Of a stretch of 39,059 nt of DNA, positions 30,664-39,059 are shown piece by piece. The stretch's first letter is position 1; the number at the start of each line of letters is the position of its first letter. Position numbers and translations under genes: made by a program. The notes beneath the pieces are model-generated. The model saw only the letters and a list, made by a program, of their open reading frames with translations, had not been told where the DNA came from and made no database searches. The stretch spans positions 1 to 39,059 of the forward strand of contig JAVBOE010000046.1 in NCBI GenBank assembly GCA_031550925.1. Reading direction: 5' to 3'. The DNA comes from JAIRNF01 sp031550925. Lineage in GTDB: Bacteria > Bacteroidota > Bacteroidia > Bacteroidales > UBA932.

Positions 30664-31347
30664 TTAAATGAAACGTAAACTACCATTGCCCATTAGCCGG
30701 AGAGAGTTAGATTTTACTTTTCTAAGCCCCGCTGCGACAACGGTTATTTGTATTGTCTGATAAATAAGCGTATTTTCAGTCGGGATAGCATGAATCCTAC
30801 TTATGCCGGGCTTGTTTACAATAAAATCTCCGCTAGGCAAAACAGACACCGCGTTATCATCGCCTAGAAATAGCACATTTCTTCCTGTATCCGCAGGGAG
30901 TAGCGTGTAGCTTATCTTGCCCACAACCTTATTTCTAAATGTTACTATTTTAGGGTAATCAAGGATTAGCTCTTTTGGAATCATCTTATATTCCCCAACA
31001 ATAGATTCCTCCAGCTCCTCCATACGAGCAATTGTCGCCAATGCTTCGGTTACAACTTGGTTTGCAAAAATTGTCGCGGTGTTAGCTTCGCCTGCTTTTG
31101 TATCTGCCAACGCTGCTTTTATATTGGCGTTGTTTGCCGCCTGTGTCGCGCCTGACGCTGCAAGGTCAGCAGCCGCCGCTTTTTGGTTTGCATTAGCCGC
31201 TGATGTGTCCGCACGGTCGGCAGCTGTTTTGACAAACTCTAAGCCAACTTTGACACTTTTATTTTGGCTATCAACGCCTATGGTAAACAGCCCAACAAGA
31301 GACTGCACAAGTGGCAACTCGCTTATTTTTATTTTTTTAATCGCCAT
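30664..31347 (-). CDS. Fibre-like phage protein upstream of the DGR target
   Basis: A 227-residue protein. The N-terminus (MAIKKIKISELPLVQSLVGLF) is like the short attachment peptide of many Bacteroidota phage fibres. Residues about 40-115 are an Ala/Asn-rich helical coiled coil with quasi-repeats (AANANQKAAAADLAASG, AANNANIKAALADTKAG). The C-terminal part (about 120-227) is a beta-rich domain. Such architecture fits a trimeric fibre or baseplate spike. It sits between the distal tail protein and the DGR target, overlapping the former by 11 bp. Its exact role is not known. Confidence 0.7.
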   Translation of the reverse strand: MAIKKIKISELPLVQSLVGLFTIGVDSQNKSVKVGLEFVKTAADRADTSAANANQKAAAADLAASGATQAANNANIKAALADTKAGEANTATIFANQVVTEALATIARMEELEESIVGEYKMIPKELILDYPKIVTFRNKVVGKISYTLLPADTGRNVLFLGDDNAVSVLPSGDFIVNKPGISRIHAIPTENTLIYQTIQITVVAAGLRKVKSNSLRLMGNGSLRFI

Positions 31348-32263
31348 ATACTGATAGATTTATTGCATAATCATCTTGTTCTGTGATAATCAAAATATCA
31401 TCCTCCGAAGCCAATAAGTACTCTTCGCTCGATACTCTAAACGATGTAAAAACCAGCACAAGCGTAAACTCAAACCATATTTTATCAGTTGGGGAGAAGT
31501 TCTGAACGGAACAACTTTTATAGTAGCATGGATATTCATAACCGGTTGCATCAACATACAGCAACCGCTCATCAGGACGTGTCAAGTCGAACAAAAAAGC
31601 GTTATAGCTAGCCCAAAACTCATCTAACGTTTTAGCCCGCATAAGACAGCTTAGCTTAACTTCTTTCGTTTGAAACGTCACATATTCACCGTCATAAATA
31701 GCCCCGCTTTGTGATGCTATATTCTGTAGTAGGTTTTTTTTGACCGCCGGAGATTTTAATATCTCGGCTTCACCCCCTTGTAGCACACATATTCCATAAT
31801 CAGCCAAGCTGCGCCCATCAAGTTCATAGCCTGTCGGAGAAACTATAGTGCTGTTCGGCTCCTGATATGTATACCCATCAAGAGGAAAATCATCTGCAAA
31901 CCTCAATGTGAATAGCCCCAGCCTAAAAGCAAGGGATAGGCTTGTTTGATTTACAAGCCTCAATTTGTATGTTTTACTTATCTCCCTAAAGTCAAACGTG
32001 TGGTAAGCCATGTCAGACAATAGTTCTACAAAAGCCCCGAATCTCGCATCTATTCCATGATGAGAAAATTTAATGTTTAACTCGCGCGTGTCTAATACAG
32101 GAGAAGACAGGTCGGGCTCAATGCCGTCCTCTTCTGCCCAATCATTGCTGTCAATCTTTTTAAGCGATGGGAATGCAAGCAGTTCGTTATACCCGCCGTT
32201 TACAATGAAAACACCGTATAACGCATAAGCATCTTTGCCGTCTATGTATAGCTTACCTATCAT
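31337..32263 (-). CDS. Distal tail protein (Dit-like)
   Basis: A 308-residue protein directly after the tape measure gene (ATGA overlap at 32260-32263), the standard position for a distal tail/baseplate hub protein. The N-terminus (MIGKLYIDGKDAYALYGVFIV) is the kind of strand-turn-strand opening seen in Dit proteins, and the rest is a beta-rich fold with a duplicated pattern (LDTRELNIKFSHHG and LAFRLGLFTLRF). The length is normal. It joins the tail tube to the fibres encoded next. Assignment relies on gene order plus sequence character. Confidence 0.7.
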   Translation of the reverse strand: MIGKLYIDGKDAYALYGVFIVNGGYNELLAFPSLKKIDSNDWAEEDGIEPDLSSPVLDTRELNIKFSHHGIDARFGAFVELLSDMAYHTFDFREISKTYKLRLVNQTSLSLAFRLGLFTLRFADDFPLDGYTYQEPNSTIVSPTGYELDGRSLADYGICVLQGGEAEILKSPAVKKNLLQNIASQSGAIYDGEYVTFQTKEVKLSCLMRAKTLDEFWASYNAFLFDLTRPDERLLYVDATGYEYPCYYKSCSVQNFSPTDKIWFEFTLVLVFTSFRVSSEEYLLASEDDILIITEQDDYAINLSVYGD

Positions 32264-35200
32264 GTTCTTATCGTGACACCTCTTAGGTTTATGTCTTCAA
32301 TCCCTGTTTTCATAGCTATAATGCCGCCCTCTATAGCCGCGAGCCGTGACGTATTCGTTTCAATGCCCGCTAAGTGGTTTAGTATTCTTTCGGCGTTTGA
32401 TTGCATCAATAGCATGGCTGACTTAATGCTCAAAACTGCTTCGTTGTTTTGCTGAGCAAAAGGAACAAGTAACCTCAAGTTCTCGTTTATCTCAAAAGTG
32501 TGGGCTTGTATGGCTGTAAATCTTCCGTTAAGTTCAGTTGCCGTGTCTTGCGACATTGATTCAAAGCCTTTAGATGATGTATTTCTTTCATCTGAGGTTT
32601 CCCATCCAAACATTGCGGCTAAAGCATCTCGCTCGGCTATCATTGCATCAGCCAAAGACTGAGCCTCATTCTTTAGGCTATTATAATTCTGTTCAATTGT
32701 TCCCTCATCCATTACTTGAGCAAATCTTTCTCTCCATGCGGAAAGCCTGCTGGCATATTGCTCTTTAAGCATGGAGTTAAGTATGGCATTCTTTAAATAG
32801 TCCTCAAACTGTTGTGCAAAATCTTTTGACTCTGAATCCATGTCATTAAGCAAATCCAAGAAATCATTTCTGAGGGAATCAATATCTAGACCGGTTAAAT
32901 CTGTCATCTTTTGCTCAATTACATCCAATACAGATGCAACACCATCAACAATTTGGTCGGCATAATCCTTAGTATCACTATCAAGTTGAGAACAAAAAAT
33001 AGGAGCACTTTCTTTCAGCTTAACAAGCTGGGCTTCTGTCAGGTCGAACAAACCGGTCATTCTACCGCCCATAAGCTTTTTAAACTGGCTAATAGACATA
33101 CCCATTGCTTTAGCGGCTTGCTCCCATCCTTCGCCAGACATATCATCAACCTCATCATACCCTTTAGAGTGGCTTTTCCAAGATGAACCAGAGTTAAGAT
33201 ATTGCTTACCTAGAACTCGTGCGGCTTCACTTTGCATTTTAATAAGCTCAATTGCCTTGTCGTAGGCAGCATTAGCGGCGTTACCGGTTAAAGACTCGGC
33301 TAGCTCAAGCTGCTTTTGAATTACTTTGTCAAGGATAGATATATAGGACTGATAAGTTTCCCTTGTTTTCTCATACTTCTCGGTTGTATCATCTCCGCCG
33401 AATAGGTCAAGCATTTTTTGAGTAATCTCTAGTGCCGCGCCTATAATGGCAAGTATTACAGAAGCCTTTTCTACCGCCTTGATAGCATTGGCTGCCGTTA
33501 CAGCAGTATTTTTTGTAGCATCGATAGCTCCAACTGCAAGGGTTTTAATGCCATCTATCATAGATATAGTACTAGCGGCTATAACGCCAGCAGAGCTAAT
33601 AATTTCTCCCACTGTGCCGCCAACCGCATCTCCAACCTCTTTAAATTGACGAGAAACGCTGCTTAATGTTTTTTGTAAACGCTGCCATTTTTTGTATGCA
33701 TCTTCGGGAGGGCTAACATCACTTTTATTATTTTCATCCGATATTTTCTTTTGTAGTGTGGCAACCTTAGTTCTTTGAGTGGCCAATTTTGGGTCGGCTG
33801 GGTTTTCCGCCTCCATTTTAGCAAGTTCCTCCTCAGTCTCATTAAGTAATTTCTCTAAATCTTCTAGGGCTAAATTAATGATGCTGTTTACCCATCCCTG
33901 AAACTGCTCTTCGCGTAAAGCAAACTCTTCATCAATAGCCACAAGAGCCTTATTTTCTTGGTAGTCTAACTCACCAAGTTGTTCATCTGATGCCCCTGCA
34001 TTTTGAAGTTTATCGCGGTCTTTTTGGAATTTCTCAATCGTATCAAGCCGTTTCTGATAGTATGTTTGGTACTTGGCAAGTAGTTTATTAAGCTCCTCAA
34101 CTTCTTTCCTGTCAACTTCTCCAAGGTTATACGTTTTTTTATCCTCTACAACCTTTGTCCAATCTGTAAGAACGGTTGTCTGCTCTTCTGTTAGTTCGCC
34201 CTTTTGAGCCTTTCTCCATTCTTTTTCTTTTGATTTAATAAGAGCTATCTCTTTATCATAGTCGAGCTCTATTTGGGCACGGCGTTTTTTGGCACTATCA
34301 GCCTCTAAATTAATCCTAGTTTGCTCTATATCTTGTTGTATTTTAAGTAGGTCGGAAGCGATTCGCTCCGCATCATTATTTTTGCTCCTGCCTGTTTCCG
34401 TTGACTTGTCGGAGGCGATATCTACAAGGTTATTTTTCTTAATGTAGTCTATATATTTTTGCTCCTCCGCGTCAATCTCTTTCATTCTCTGAATATATGT
34501 GTTGCGGCTCGCTTGTAAAGCGTGCATAGCGTTACGTGTGCTTTCAAACCGCTTATCATCCGGTGTTATTTTTAAACCTTTTAGATATTCATACATCTGA
34601 AAATCTTTGCCGAATTGCATCTCGACATTCATTTTTCGAGAATATATACTCCCCAACTCCTCCTCTGCAGCGCGGAACTTCAACGATTTTTCAAGTGATG
34701 CAATATATTGGTCAATGGCATCCTTATTCTCCATTATCGCTTTTCCCTCCTTATTCAGAGCAACAGTATAACCGGGGATAGTGTCTTGTAGCTTTTGTAT
34801 TATCTTAAGCTTATCATTACGGGAAATATTTTCAGCATTTAAAGCTGCTCGCATGGCGTTTATTTCGGCAATTTGCTTACCTAACCCTTGTGATATTTTC
34901 TCATTGAACTCTTGCTGTCTTTTTCTTGTCTCCTCAAGCCGTTGGTTAGTCTCATCTTGTTCTTTTTTCCACTTTTGATACCAAATCACTAGAGCCGAAA
35001 TACCCGTAAGGAGAAGCCCTATTCCGCTTACCATTAAAGCCTTTGATAAACCGACTGATATCCCTAATTGTGTATTGAGTTTTGCTTGTGCGGCTTTCCA
35101 AAGCTCTGTAGCTTTGGTAACCGTATTCATTCGAAAAGCAGATGTTTGGTGTAGCGTATTGGAAACTTGCTGTAATCCTATTGTGATAGACATTGCCGCT

Positions 35201-35940
35201 TGCAACTTTGTCTGAATAGCGAGCAGCTTTTCATTATTTGTAGTGAGCAAAGACGCTGCTCCCTGTGTGGCAGTAAAAATGCCGGCAATGCCACTCATGC
35301 CGGATAAAATACCTGAGAGTTGAGAGCCTGCGGTAGTTAGATTTTTTTGTTCTTTCTGAACAATTCTGTAAGCCGTTGCTACTTTTTGCAGCTCTTTTTC
35401 TAACTCTTTGTACCGTTCATTTTCCTTGTAGTTAGCCCCGTTTTGCTTACTTAGCTCTATGATTTGAGTCATCTCCTCTCGGATTGACCTCATTTGAGTA
35501 TAGTAAGTGCTTTTAGATTCTGTTGCTTTTTTTTCAGTCGTAGCTAATTTTTGATACTGCTTTTCAAGGTCTTCTAATCCTTTTTTTTCAGCATCAAGTT
35601 CAGCTTTTATTTCGCTGAATAGCTTAGAGGCTTCTTTGCGCTGAGAAATAATAAGAGGGTCTTGTGTGCCGATATTTAATTTATCAAACTCGGCTTTAGC
35701 AGACTTATACTGTTCTTCAAGGTCTGCAATTACTTTTTTTTGTATATCTATGTTTTCTCTTATCTCTTTTGTCATAGAGCTGCTGGCTTGCTTATAGGCA
35801 TTATCTATCCTTGCCCCATCAGCAACGGCTTTGTCTCCAATACCTTTAAGAATTTTTATAGCCTCTTCCGCATTTGCTTTTAGCTGGCTATTGTCAATTC
35901 CAGCAGCAAGTAGATATTGTTTTCCGCCCTCGTTTTCCAT
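32260..35940 (-). CDS. Tape measure protein
   Basis: A 1226-residue, mostly helical protein. Long coiled coils fill about 50-200 and 330-720. Hydrophobic, membrane-like helices lie at about 300-325 (ALMVSGIGLLLTGISALVIW) and in the second third (ALEITQKMLDLFG, GGTVGEIISSAGVIAASTISM). The C-terminus is helical with Met/Ala-rich segments. Long helical proteins just after a frameshifted chaperone pair set the length of the tail in siphoviruses; at about 1.5 angstrom per residue the tail would be near 180 nm (a family rule of thumb, not a measurement). It starts 3 bp after the frameshift product's stop. Confidence 0.9.
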   Translation of the reverse strand: MENEGGKQYLLAAGIDNSQLKANAEEAIKILKGIGDKAVADGARIDNAYKQASSSMTKEIRENIDIQKKVIADLEEQYKSAKAEFDKLNIGTQDPLIISQRKEASKLFSEIKAELDAEKKGLEDLEKQYQKLATTEKKATESKSTYYTQMRSIREEMTQIIELSKQNGANYKENERYKELEKELQKVATAYRIVQKEQKNLTTAGSQLSGILSGMSGIAGIFTATQGAASLLTTNNEKLLAIQTKLQAAMSITIGLQQVSNTLHQTSAFRMNTVTKATELWKAAQAKLNTQLGISVGLSKALMVSGIGLLLTGISALVIWYQKWKKEQDETNQRLEETRKRQQEFNEKISQGLGKQIAEINAMRAALNAENISRNDKLKIIQKLQDTIPGYTVALNKEGKAIMENKDAIDQYIASLEKSLKFRAAEEELGSIYSRKMNVEMQFGKDFQMYEYLKGLKITPDDKRFESTRNAMHALQASRNTYIQRMKEIDAEEQKYIDYIKKNNLVDIASDKSTETGRSKNNDAERIASDLLKIQQDIEQTRINLEADSAKKRRAQIELDYDKEIALIKSKEKEWRKAQKGELTEEQTTVLTDWTKVVEDKKTYNLGEVDRKEVEELNKLLAKYQTYYQKRLDTIEKFQKDRDKLQNAGASDEQLGELDYQENKALVAIDEEFALREEQFQGWVNSIINLALEDLEKLLNETEEELAKMEAENPADPKLATQRTKVATLQKKISDENNKSDVSPPEDAYKKWQRLQKTLSSVSRQFKEVGDAVGGTVGEIISSAGVIAASTISMIDGIKTLAVGAIDATKNTAVTAANAIKAVEKASVILAIIGAALEITQKMLDLFGGDDTTEKYEKTRETYQSYISILDKVIQKQLELAESLTGNAANAAYDKAIELIKMQSEAARVLGKQYLNSGSSWKSHSKGYDEVDDMSGEGWEQAAKAMGMSISQFKKLMGGRMTGLFDLTEAQLVKLKESAPIFCSQLDSDTKDYADQIVDGVASVLDVIEQKMTDLTGLDIDSLRNDFLDLLNDMDSESKDFAQQFEDYLKNAILNSMLKEQYASRLSAWRERFAQVMDEGTIEQNYNSLKNEAQSLADAMIAERDALAAMFGWETSDERNTSSKGFESMSQDTATELNGRFTAIQAHTFEINENLRLLVPFAQQNNEAVLSIKSAMLLMQSNAERILNHLAGIETNTSRLAAIEGGIIAMKTGIEDINLRGVTIRT

Positions 35941-35943
35941 GAA

Positions 35944-36632
35944 CTATGAGAATAAATGTTGTCTAACCAACTCTTTGTTTTTAGGGTCATCAGCGTTAAT
36001 CACTTCTTTGTTGTCGTTTTTTTCCGAGTCTTTCTTTTTATCGCTATAGCTCGGGATTACGGAACTGTACATAATTACATTAGCATAGCTCATTTCATGC
36101 AAAACATAGTCAATAGACAAGTGAAATTCGCTAACAACACCTACTACTTTTGCCCAGATACTATCGTTTTCCCTTTTGTTTGACGAAGTAGATTTATCTC
36201 TTTCAGGAAAGTTGAAATGCCGAAAAAAAAATCTACCTGTAATGTTTTAAACAGTTCAACTATTAGTTCGCTTAATTCTTTAGGAGACAGTATTTCCAAC
36301 AATTCAGCGGCTAATATTTTCTGATTGTTTTTTTCTGTCTTAATTAAACCAAACAGATGTTTTTTCTCTGTTACGAGGTTTTTCTTTCCTAGAATCAGTA
36401 TTGCAGCAACATCTCCAAAACACTCACAATCAAATGCAGTTGCTAGTACTTCGGGGAGGACATCGCCTGTTTCATCTATGTTAATATTCGGGATTTGAGA
36501 TATGTATTTTGACACCTCAATAAGAGTAGCTGTTGTTGGCGGAGCAACTTTATACTCTTTTTTGCCAGCCATTATTATTTGAGGGTTTTGTAATATTGTG
36601 TCGCAAACTAATTTCTCTGTTGTTGGCTTCAT
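35944..36632 (-). CDS. Tail assembly chaperone, -1 frameshift product (G-T fusion)
   Basis: The minus-strand frame -1 to the 162-residue chaperone is open from the T9 run to a TAG at 35944-35946. It encodes 92 residues (RHFNFPERDKSTSSNK..., then WAKVVGVVSEFHLSIDYVLHEMSYANVIMY...). That second part looks like the T half of Bacteroides-phage tail chaperones. Slipping back one base on T9 (36223-36231) joins residue Phe137 of the short form to Arg, giving about 229 residues. It has no good start of its own, and it lies between the chaperone and the tape measure gene, as in phage lambda G-GT. A separate frame with no start but conserved-looking sequence is the expected signature. Confidence 0.8.
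36144..36632 (-). CDS. Tail assembly chaperone, short form (G-like)
   Basis: A 162-residue protein starting at ATG 36632. It is an acidic, helical protein (ISQIPNINIDETGDVLPEVLATAFD, ILAAELLEILSPKELSELIVELFKTL) with the fold and position of phage G-type tail chaperones, after the tail tube gene and before the tape measure. The zero frame ends at TAG 36144 with a hydrophilic tail (GKTIVSGQK), while the -1 frame continues to the long form. The ratio of short to long product normally governs tail assembly. Confidence 0.8.
   Translation of the reverse strand: MKPTTEKLVCDTILQNPQIIMAGKKEYKVAPPTTATLIEVSKYISQIPNINIDETGDVLPEVLATAFDCECFGDVAAILILGKKNLVTEKKHLFGLIKTEKNNQKILAAELLEILSPKELSELIVELFKTLQVDFFFGISTFLKEINLLRQTKGKTIVSGQK
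36222..36231 (-). promoter_or_regulatory. -1 frameshift site (T9 slippery run)
   Basis: The coding strand reads GAT TTT TTT TTC in the zero frame, nine T's in a row. T TTT TTC is a canonical X XXY YYZ slippery heptamer. It falls where the zero frame is about to leave the conserved chaperone region and the -1 frame carries on with conserved-looking sequence. Confidence 0.7.
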
Positions 36633-36691
36633 ATGATAGTTATTAAATGAGTTGCGGGGAAGTTTATTAAATCATCCCCGCAACAACGTGT

Positions 36692-36856
36692 TCAGGATTT
36701 CTTATCAGACTTAACCGGCTCTTCTTGATGAGCCTTAACATACCCGCTTTTTTGCAGTTCTTTAAAACGCTCATCCGTAAGTTCAACTTCTTTTCCTACT
36801 GTTAAGTAGGTATTGGTAGATTTATCTACAAAACTTTTGATTACTATTCCTTTCAT
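36692..36856 (-). CDS. Small phage protein between tail tube and chaperone
   Basis: A 54-residue protein (starts MKGIVIKSFVDKSTNTYLTV, ends with a Lys/Glu-rich tail) starting at ATG 36856 and ending at TGA 36692. The pattern VGKEVELTDERFKELQKSGYV resembles small phage proteins that carry a conserved 'D.R...L...GYV' motif and occur beside tail and head genes. It fits snugly between the tail tube gene (25-bp gap) and the chaperone (59-bp gap). The role is unknown. Confidence 0.65.
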   Translation of the reverse strand: MKGIVIKSFVDKSTNTYLTVGKEVELTDERFKELQKSGYVKAHQEEPVKSDKKS

Positions 36857-36881
36857 AATAGGGATTTTAAAAGATTACTAA

Positions 36882-37331
36882 TTACGGTGCAGGAGCCGTA
36901 TATGGCTCAAGAAGTTTTCCTGTGGTTGGTTTTAGAGCTTCAAATGTGTATTTCCATTTATGCCCAATATTTGCAGCCCAAGTATCTTCTACAGAAACAT
37001 TGGTGCGCTTCATAAGCCATCCCTCGTTTGTAGGGTCTTCAGGGGTCAGTCTGATGGCGTATTCTTTGAGAATTAATCCATCTTCATCCTCTATTGGCTT
37101 ACTAATACCTTTACCTTTGTAAATTTCTAACTCAACGGTGTACTTGTTTTTGTCGTAACGAACATCATACAATTCGCCGCCCTCAATAGGAGCTTCAAGC
37201 TTGCTCCCTTTTTCAGTTGTTAATTGTGTGCTGTCTTGTACAGGAGTTGGGATTTCCGACCATGCTCCGATAACACCATCGGTAATTTCTGCGATTTCTA
37301 TTGTGGGTTCCCCCCAGCTAATTTTTGACAT
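36882..37331 (-). CDS. Major tail tube protein
   Basis: A 149-residue protein. The beta-rich sequence (SKISWGEPTIEIAEITDGVIGAWSEIP, YDVRYDKNKYTVELEIYKG, HKWKYTFEALKPTTGKLLEPY) and length fit a siphovirus tail tube subunit. Placed after the tail terminator gene and just before the chaperone pair, it takes the usual tail-tube position. It has Pro/Ala-rich ends (PAP). Assignment is by order and character. Confidence 0.7.
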   Translation of the reverse strand: MSKISWGEPTIEIAEITDGVIGAWSEIPTPVQDSTQLTTEKGSKLEAPIEGGELYDVRYDKNKYTVELEIYKGKGISKPIEDEDGLILKEYAIRLTPEDPTNEGWLMKRTNVSVEDTWAANIGHKWKYTFEALKPTTGKLLEPYTAPAP

Positions 37332-37342
37332 TTTCGTTAATT

Positions 37343-37759
37343 TTAAAATGTTGTTAATCTAAATCTTAGTCTAATTGATACGAAATGCTGGTTAATCTCG
37401 GGCTCCTCCTCTGTGTATATAGTTTGTGCTAAGCTGAACTTGTAGTTTGATTTTTCAGCCGTCAAAGTTCTAACCCATTTATTAGAAGCTACCTCAATTT
37501 CAGTACACCGAGTAATATCTCGAACTAAAACTCCATTTTCGTATGCATCGAAGTCTAACACGTAAATATTGATAACAACCGTGCCTGATTGAATTTGATT
37601 GTCATATCCTTGTACAAACTTTACAACGGCATCCTCTTTTGTTGAGTCTTTTGGACGCATACCAAACAGATATACTCCCCCGTTAATCAGCGAAGCAAGC
37701 GGGCTATCTTTTACTAACCCGAAAATATCATCTTCAATCTGCTGCCCCGTTTTTGTCAT
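37343..37759 (-). CDS. Tail terminator/completion protein
   Basis: A 138-residue protein overlapping the previous gene by ATGA (37756-37759). The alternating pattern of VYLFGMRPKDSTKEDAVVKFVQG, GTVVINIYVLDFDAYENG and SKWVRTLTAEKS-type strands fits the U-type tail-terminator family, which follows the HK97 gp10-like gene in siphovirus operons. No distinctive catalytic motif is expected. Moderate confidence, from position and fold character. Confidence 0.6.
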   Translation of the reverse strand: MTKTGQQIEDDIFGLVKDSPLASLINGGVYLFGMRPKDSTKEDAVVKFVQGYDNQIQSGTVVINIYVLDFDAYENGVLVRDITRCTEIEVASNKWVRTLTAEKSNYKFSLAQTIYTEEEPEINQHFVSIRLRFRLTTF

Positions 37760-38208
37760 CTTTGTATAAATCCAAGTTCCCTCATGATTTGTGGAACAAG
37801 TCTCTCCGCTAGAGATTCGGCACTATCCAACACATTATAGCCTTTTGCAGAAACATAGCGAGCGTAATTCATTCCAGCAACAATAATCAAAACAATACCT
37901 ACTGAATATCTTTGTGCTAGTTCAAGAATAAATTTTCTACCTTCTGCAGCTCCTGTTCCTTTGTCGGTTCCTTTGTCGGCTTCATGTATAACTTGGGTTA
38001 CTATTTCACCGTTATTGACAATAACATACCCCGTTGAACTTCTTAGATTACCGCTTCTATCTATGTAGTTTCCTCCTAAGCGAGCCTCTGTTAAGCATTG
38101 CTCACCGACATAAGCGAGTTTGTTTATAGTGTCTAACTCTATTTTATCAAGTTCTCCGTAGATGTATTCCTCTACAGCTTGCATTGGAGTTATTCGCTTA
38201 ATAGACAT
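37756..38208 (-). CDS. HK97 gp10-like tail completion protein
   Basis: A 150-residue protein. The helix-rich N-terminal third (MQAVEEYIYGELDKIELDTINKLAYVGEQCLTEAR), then NYIDRSGNLRSSTGYVIV and AGMNYARYVSAKGYNVLDSAESL, are the signature segments of the HK97 gp10-like family. This family is conserved in Siphoviridae, Mu-like and many Bacteroides phages, where it joins tail to neck. It starts right after the previous gene's stop. Confidence 0.85.
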   Translation of the reverse strand: MSIKRITPMQAVEEYIYGELDKIELDTINKLAYVGEQCLTEARLGGNYIDRSGNLRSSTGYVIVNNGEIVTQVIHEADKGTDKGTGAAEGRKFILELAQRYSVGIVLIIVAGMNYARYVSAKGYNVLDSAESLAERLVPQIMRELGFIQR

Positions 38209-38532
38209 CTACACCACTATTTTTGTCGCTCCGACCGCTTCAAGAAATTCAGGAGGGAACATGATAGAAAATTCGCCAAGTTCTTTTCCCGATACATATC
38301 GTAACCTTACCATACCATCATCAATAAACGGCTGTGGTTCGATAAGGATTTCGTAAGATGCAATAGTGAATGTATTCCCGTTTTGTTTGCCTAGATTATT
38401 TCTATGATTTACTCTAATATGGCATGGAACAAACTCTCCCCATTCCTCCGTTGGGCGAATAGGCTTGCCGTTATCATTAAGCCCACCGCCTGTTTTGGAT
38501 TTAGCCGATATAAAGCCGTTGACAATAATCAT
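38209..38532 (-). CDS. Head-tail adaptor-like protein
   Basis: A 107-residue protein. I chose ATG 38532 (MIIVNGFISAKSKTGGG), which forms an ATGA overlap with the preceding gene, over an upstream ATG at 38583. The segments PTEEWGEFVPCHIRVNHRNN and IDDGMVRLRYVSGKELGEFSI look like the beta-barrel of phage head-closure or stopper proteins. The order (connector, this protein, gp10-like) supports that role, but the sequence identity is not diagnostic. Confidence 0.6.
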   Translation of the reverse strand: MIIVNGFISAKSKTGGGLNDNGKPIRPTEEWGEFVPCHIRVNHRNNLGKQNGNTFTIASYEILIEPQPFIDDGMVRLRYVSGKELGEFSIMFPPEFLEAVGATKIVV

Positions 38533-38855
38533 AGCAGCTCTCCTTTGTACCCATAAGAAGCCCCGGGCAATGCTTCCCCACAATCTTTATAAATAGCAAC
38601 AGCTTGTCGCCTGAAATTTAGCCTGTCGTTGTCCGTAAAGTTGTACGAAATACCCGCCTGAGTTACATTAGGGGCTTCCGATAACCATTGCAACAAATCG
38701 GCTTTTGCAAGCCTAAAATTCGGTTGCACCCGAACCTGCAAGCTAGCTTCTAAATCAAGGCTTAATCCCCTTGATTCCGCTATGTCCTGAATGGTACACA
38801 GCGGAATAGGGTAAGCATTAATGCTCTTTAAGGATTGTAGGGTAGTTATTGCCAT
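38529..38855 (-). CDS. Head-tail connector-like protein
   Basis: A 108-residue, helical protein (MAITTLQSLKSINAYPIPLC, LEASLQVRVQPNFRLAKADLLQWL, DNDRLNFRRQAVAIYKDCGE). Small helical proteins in this slot, directly after the capsid-region genes and before the stopper, are usually gp6-like head-tail connectors. It begins at ATG 38855, three bases after the stop of the preceding gene. Confidence 0.6.
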   Translation of the reverse strand: MAITTLQSLKSINAYPIPLCTIQDIAESRGLSLDLEASLQVRVQPNFRLAKADLLQWLSEAPNVTQAGISYNFTDNDRLNFRRQAVAIYKDCGEALPGASYGYKGELL

Positions 38856-38858
38856 GAC

Positions 38859-39059
38859 TTACCAGCTAGTAGCGTCTGTTTTTACATACACATTCTTATA
38901 CGCTGTATCAAATACAGGTAAAGCATCCGCCTCTGCAAGCGTAACCTCTACAAGAGGCTCCGGTGTTGAGTACTTCTTTACAACCGTGTGTGAGCGTTCT
39001 GCCCGCATTACTACTTGGCTGTTATCGCGTAGAATATCATACTGCGTAGAACCAAGAGT
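38859..39059 (-). CDS. Phage gene, C-terminal 66 residues only
   Basis: A frame open to the right edge and ending in TAA at 38859-38861 (66 residues plus stop). It reads LGSTQYDILRDNSQVVMRAE... and ends KNVYVKTDATSW. In this gene order the neighbour is often the major capsid protein or a small capsid-linked protein, but the fragment is too short to tell. Confidence 0.5.
   Translation of the reverse strand, partial: TLGSTQYDILRDNSQVVMRAERSHTVVKKYSTPEPLVEVTLAEADALPVFDTAYKNVYVKTDATSW

Larger units (their letters stand above)
18896..39059. mobile_element. Siphovirus-like prophage, integrated next to tRNA-Leu; right end outside the window
   Basis: All genes from 19035 to the window edge lie on the minus strand with ATGA-type overlaps, and their order is that of a long-tailed phage late operon: head-tail connector, tail completion, tail terminator, tail tube, chaperone with frameshift, tape measure, distal tail protein, fibre, DGR, tail tip, lysis. 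It ends in two exported cargo genes beside the tRNA. The left junction is placed after the tRNA because that is a standard integration point. No attR, integrase, capsid or terminase is visible; these should lie to the right. The exact att core cannot be fixed from one end. Confidence 0.88.

Noticed and set aside
36144..36632. Chaperone gene broken by a frameshift mutation
   Set aside because: The position after the tail tube and before the tape measure, a canonical T-run slippery site and a continuing conserved-looking -1 frame all fit programmed frameshifting.

Overview
The window comes from a member of the Bacteroidota, most likely order Bacteroidales. The host genes are typical of that group: a single-domain MnmD, a YqeY protein, a putative porin, a TonB-dependent receptor, DPP IV and DnaB. 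Several upstream regions carry the Bacteroidota -7 box TAnnTTTG, and Shine-Dalgarno sequences are weak or absent. I cannot name the genus from sequence alone.

Layout. (1) Bases 1 to about 18,900 are ordinary chromosome: the end of a UvrD/AddA-type helicase-nuclease, a divergently placed yqeY-mnmD pair, an S9 hydrolase, a clostripain-like lipoprotein whose catalytic Cys is replaced by Ser, TrkH overlapping a kinase-less HAMP membrane protein, a porin, a DUF2179-type membrane protein, a TonB-dependent receptor flanked by two inverted copies of a 155-bp palindromic repeat, an unknown exported protein, dnaB and a dipeptidyl peptidase IV, ending with tRNA-Leu(GAG). (2) From just after tRNA-Leu to the window end (39,059) lies a siphovirus-like prophage, transcribed leftward and cut by the window edge before the capsid, packaging and integrase genes. 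In transcription order it holds head-tail connector genes, tail completion and terminator genes, tail tube, a 54-aa protein, a tail chaperone with a programmed -1 frameshift, tape measure, distal tail protein, a fibre-like protein, a diversity-generating retroelement (DGR), a tail-tip protein, a lysis cassette, and two exported cargo genes next to the tRNA.

The main system is the DGR. It has a variable target protein (29222-30646) with a C-type-lectin-like C-terminus, a template repeat (29075-29183) and a DGR-type reverse transcriptase (27944-28948). Template and variable repeats are both 109 bp with no gaps. They differ at 14 positions, all of them adenines in the template read on the coding strand; the 80 non-adenine positions are identical. 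This is the signature of adenine-directed mutagenic retrohoming and implies that the phage diversifies a receptor-binding or adhesion protein at its tail tip.

Other unusual points are a T9 slippery run linking two tail-chaperone frames, a 136-nt region of mutually exclusive long hairpins between the lysis and cargo genes, and the Ser-for-Cys clostripain homologue.
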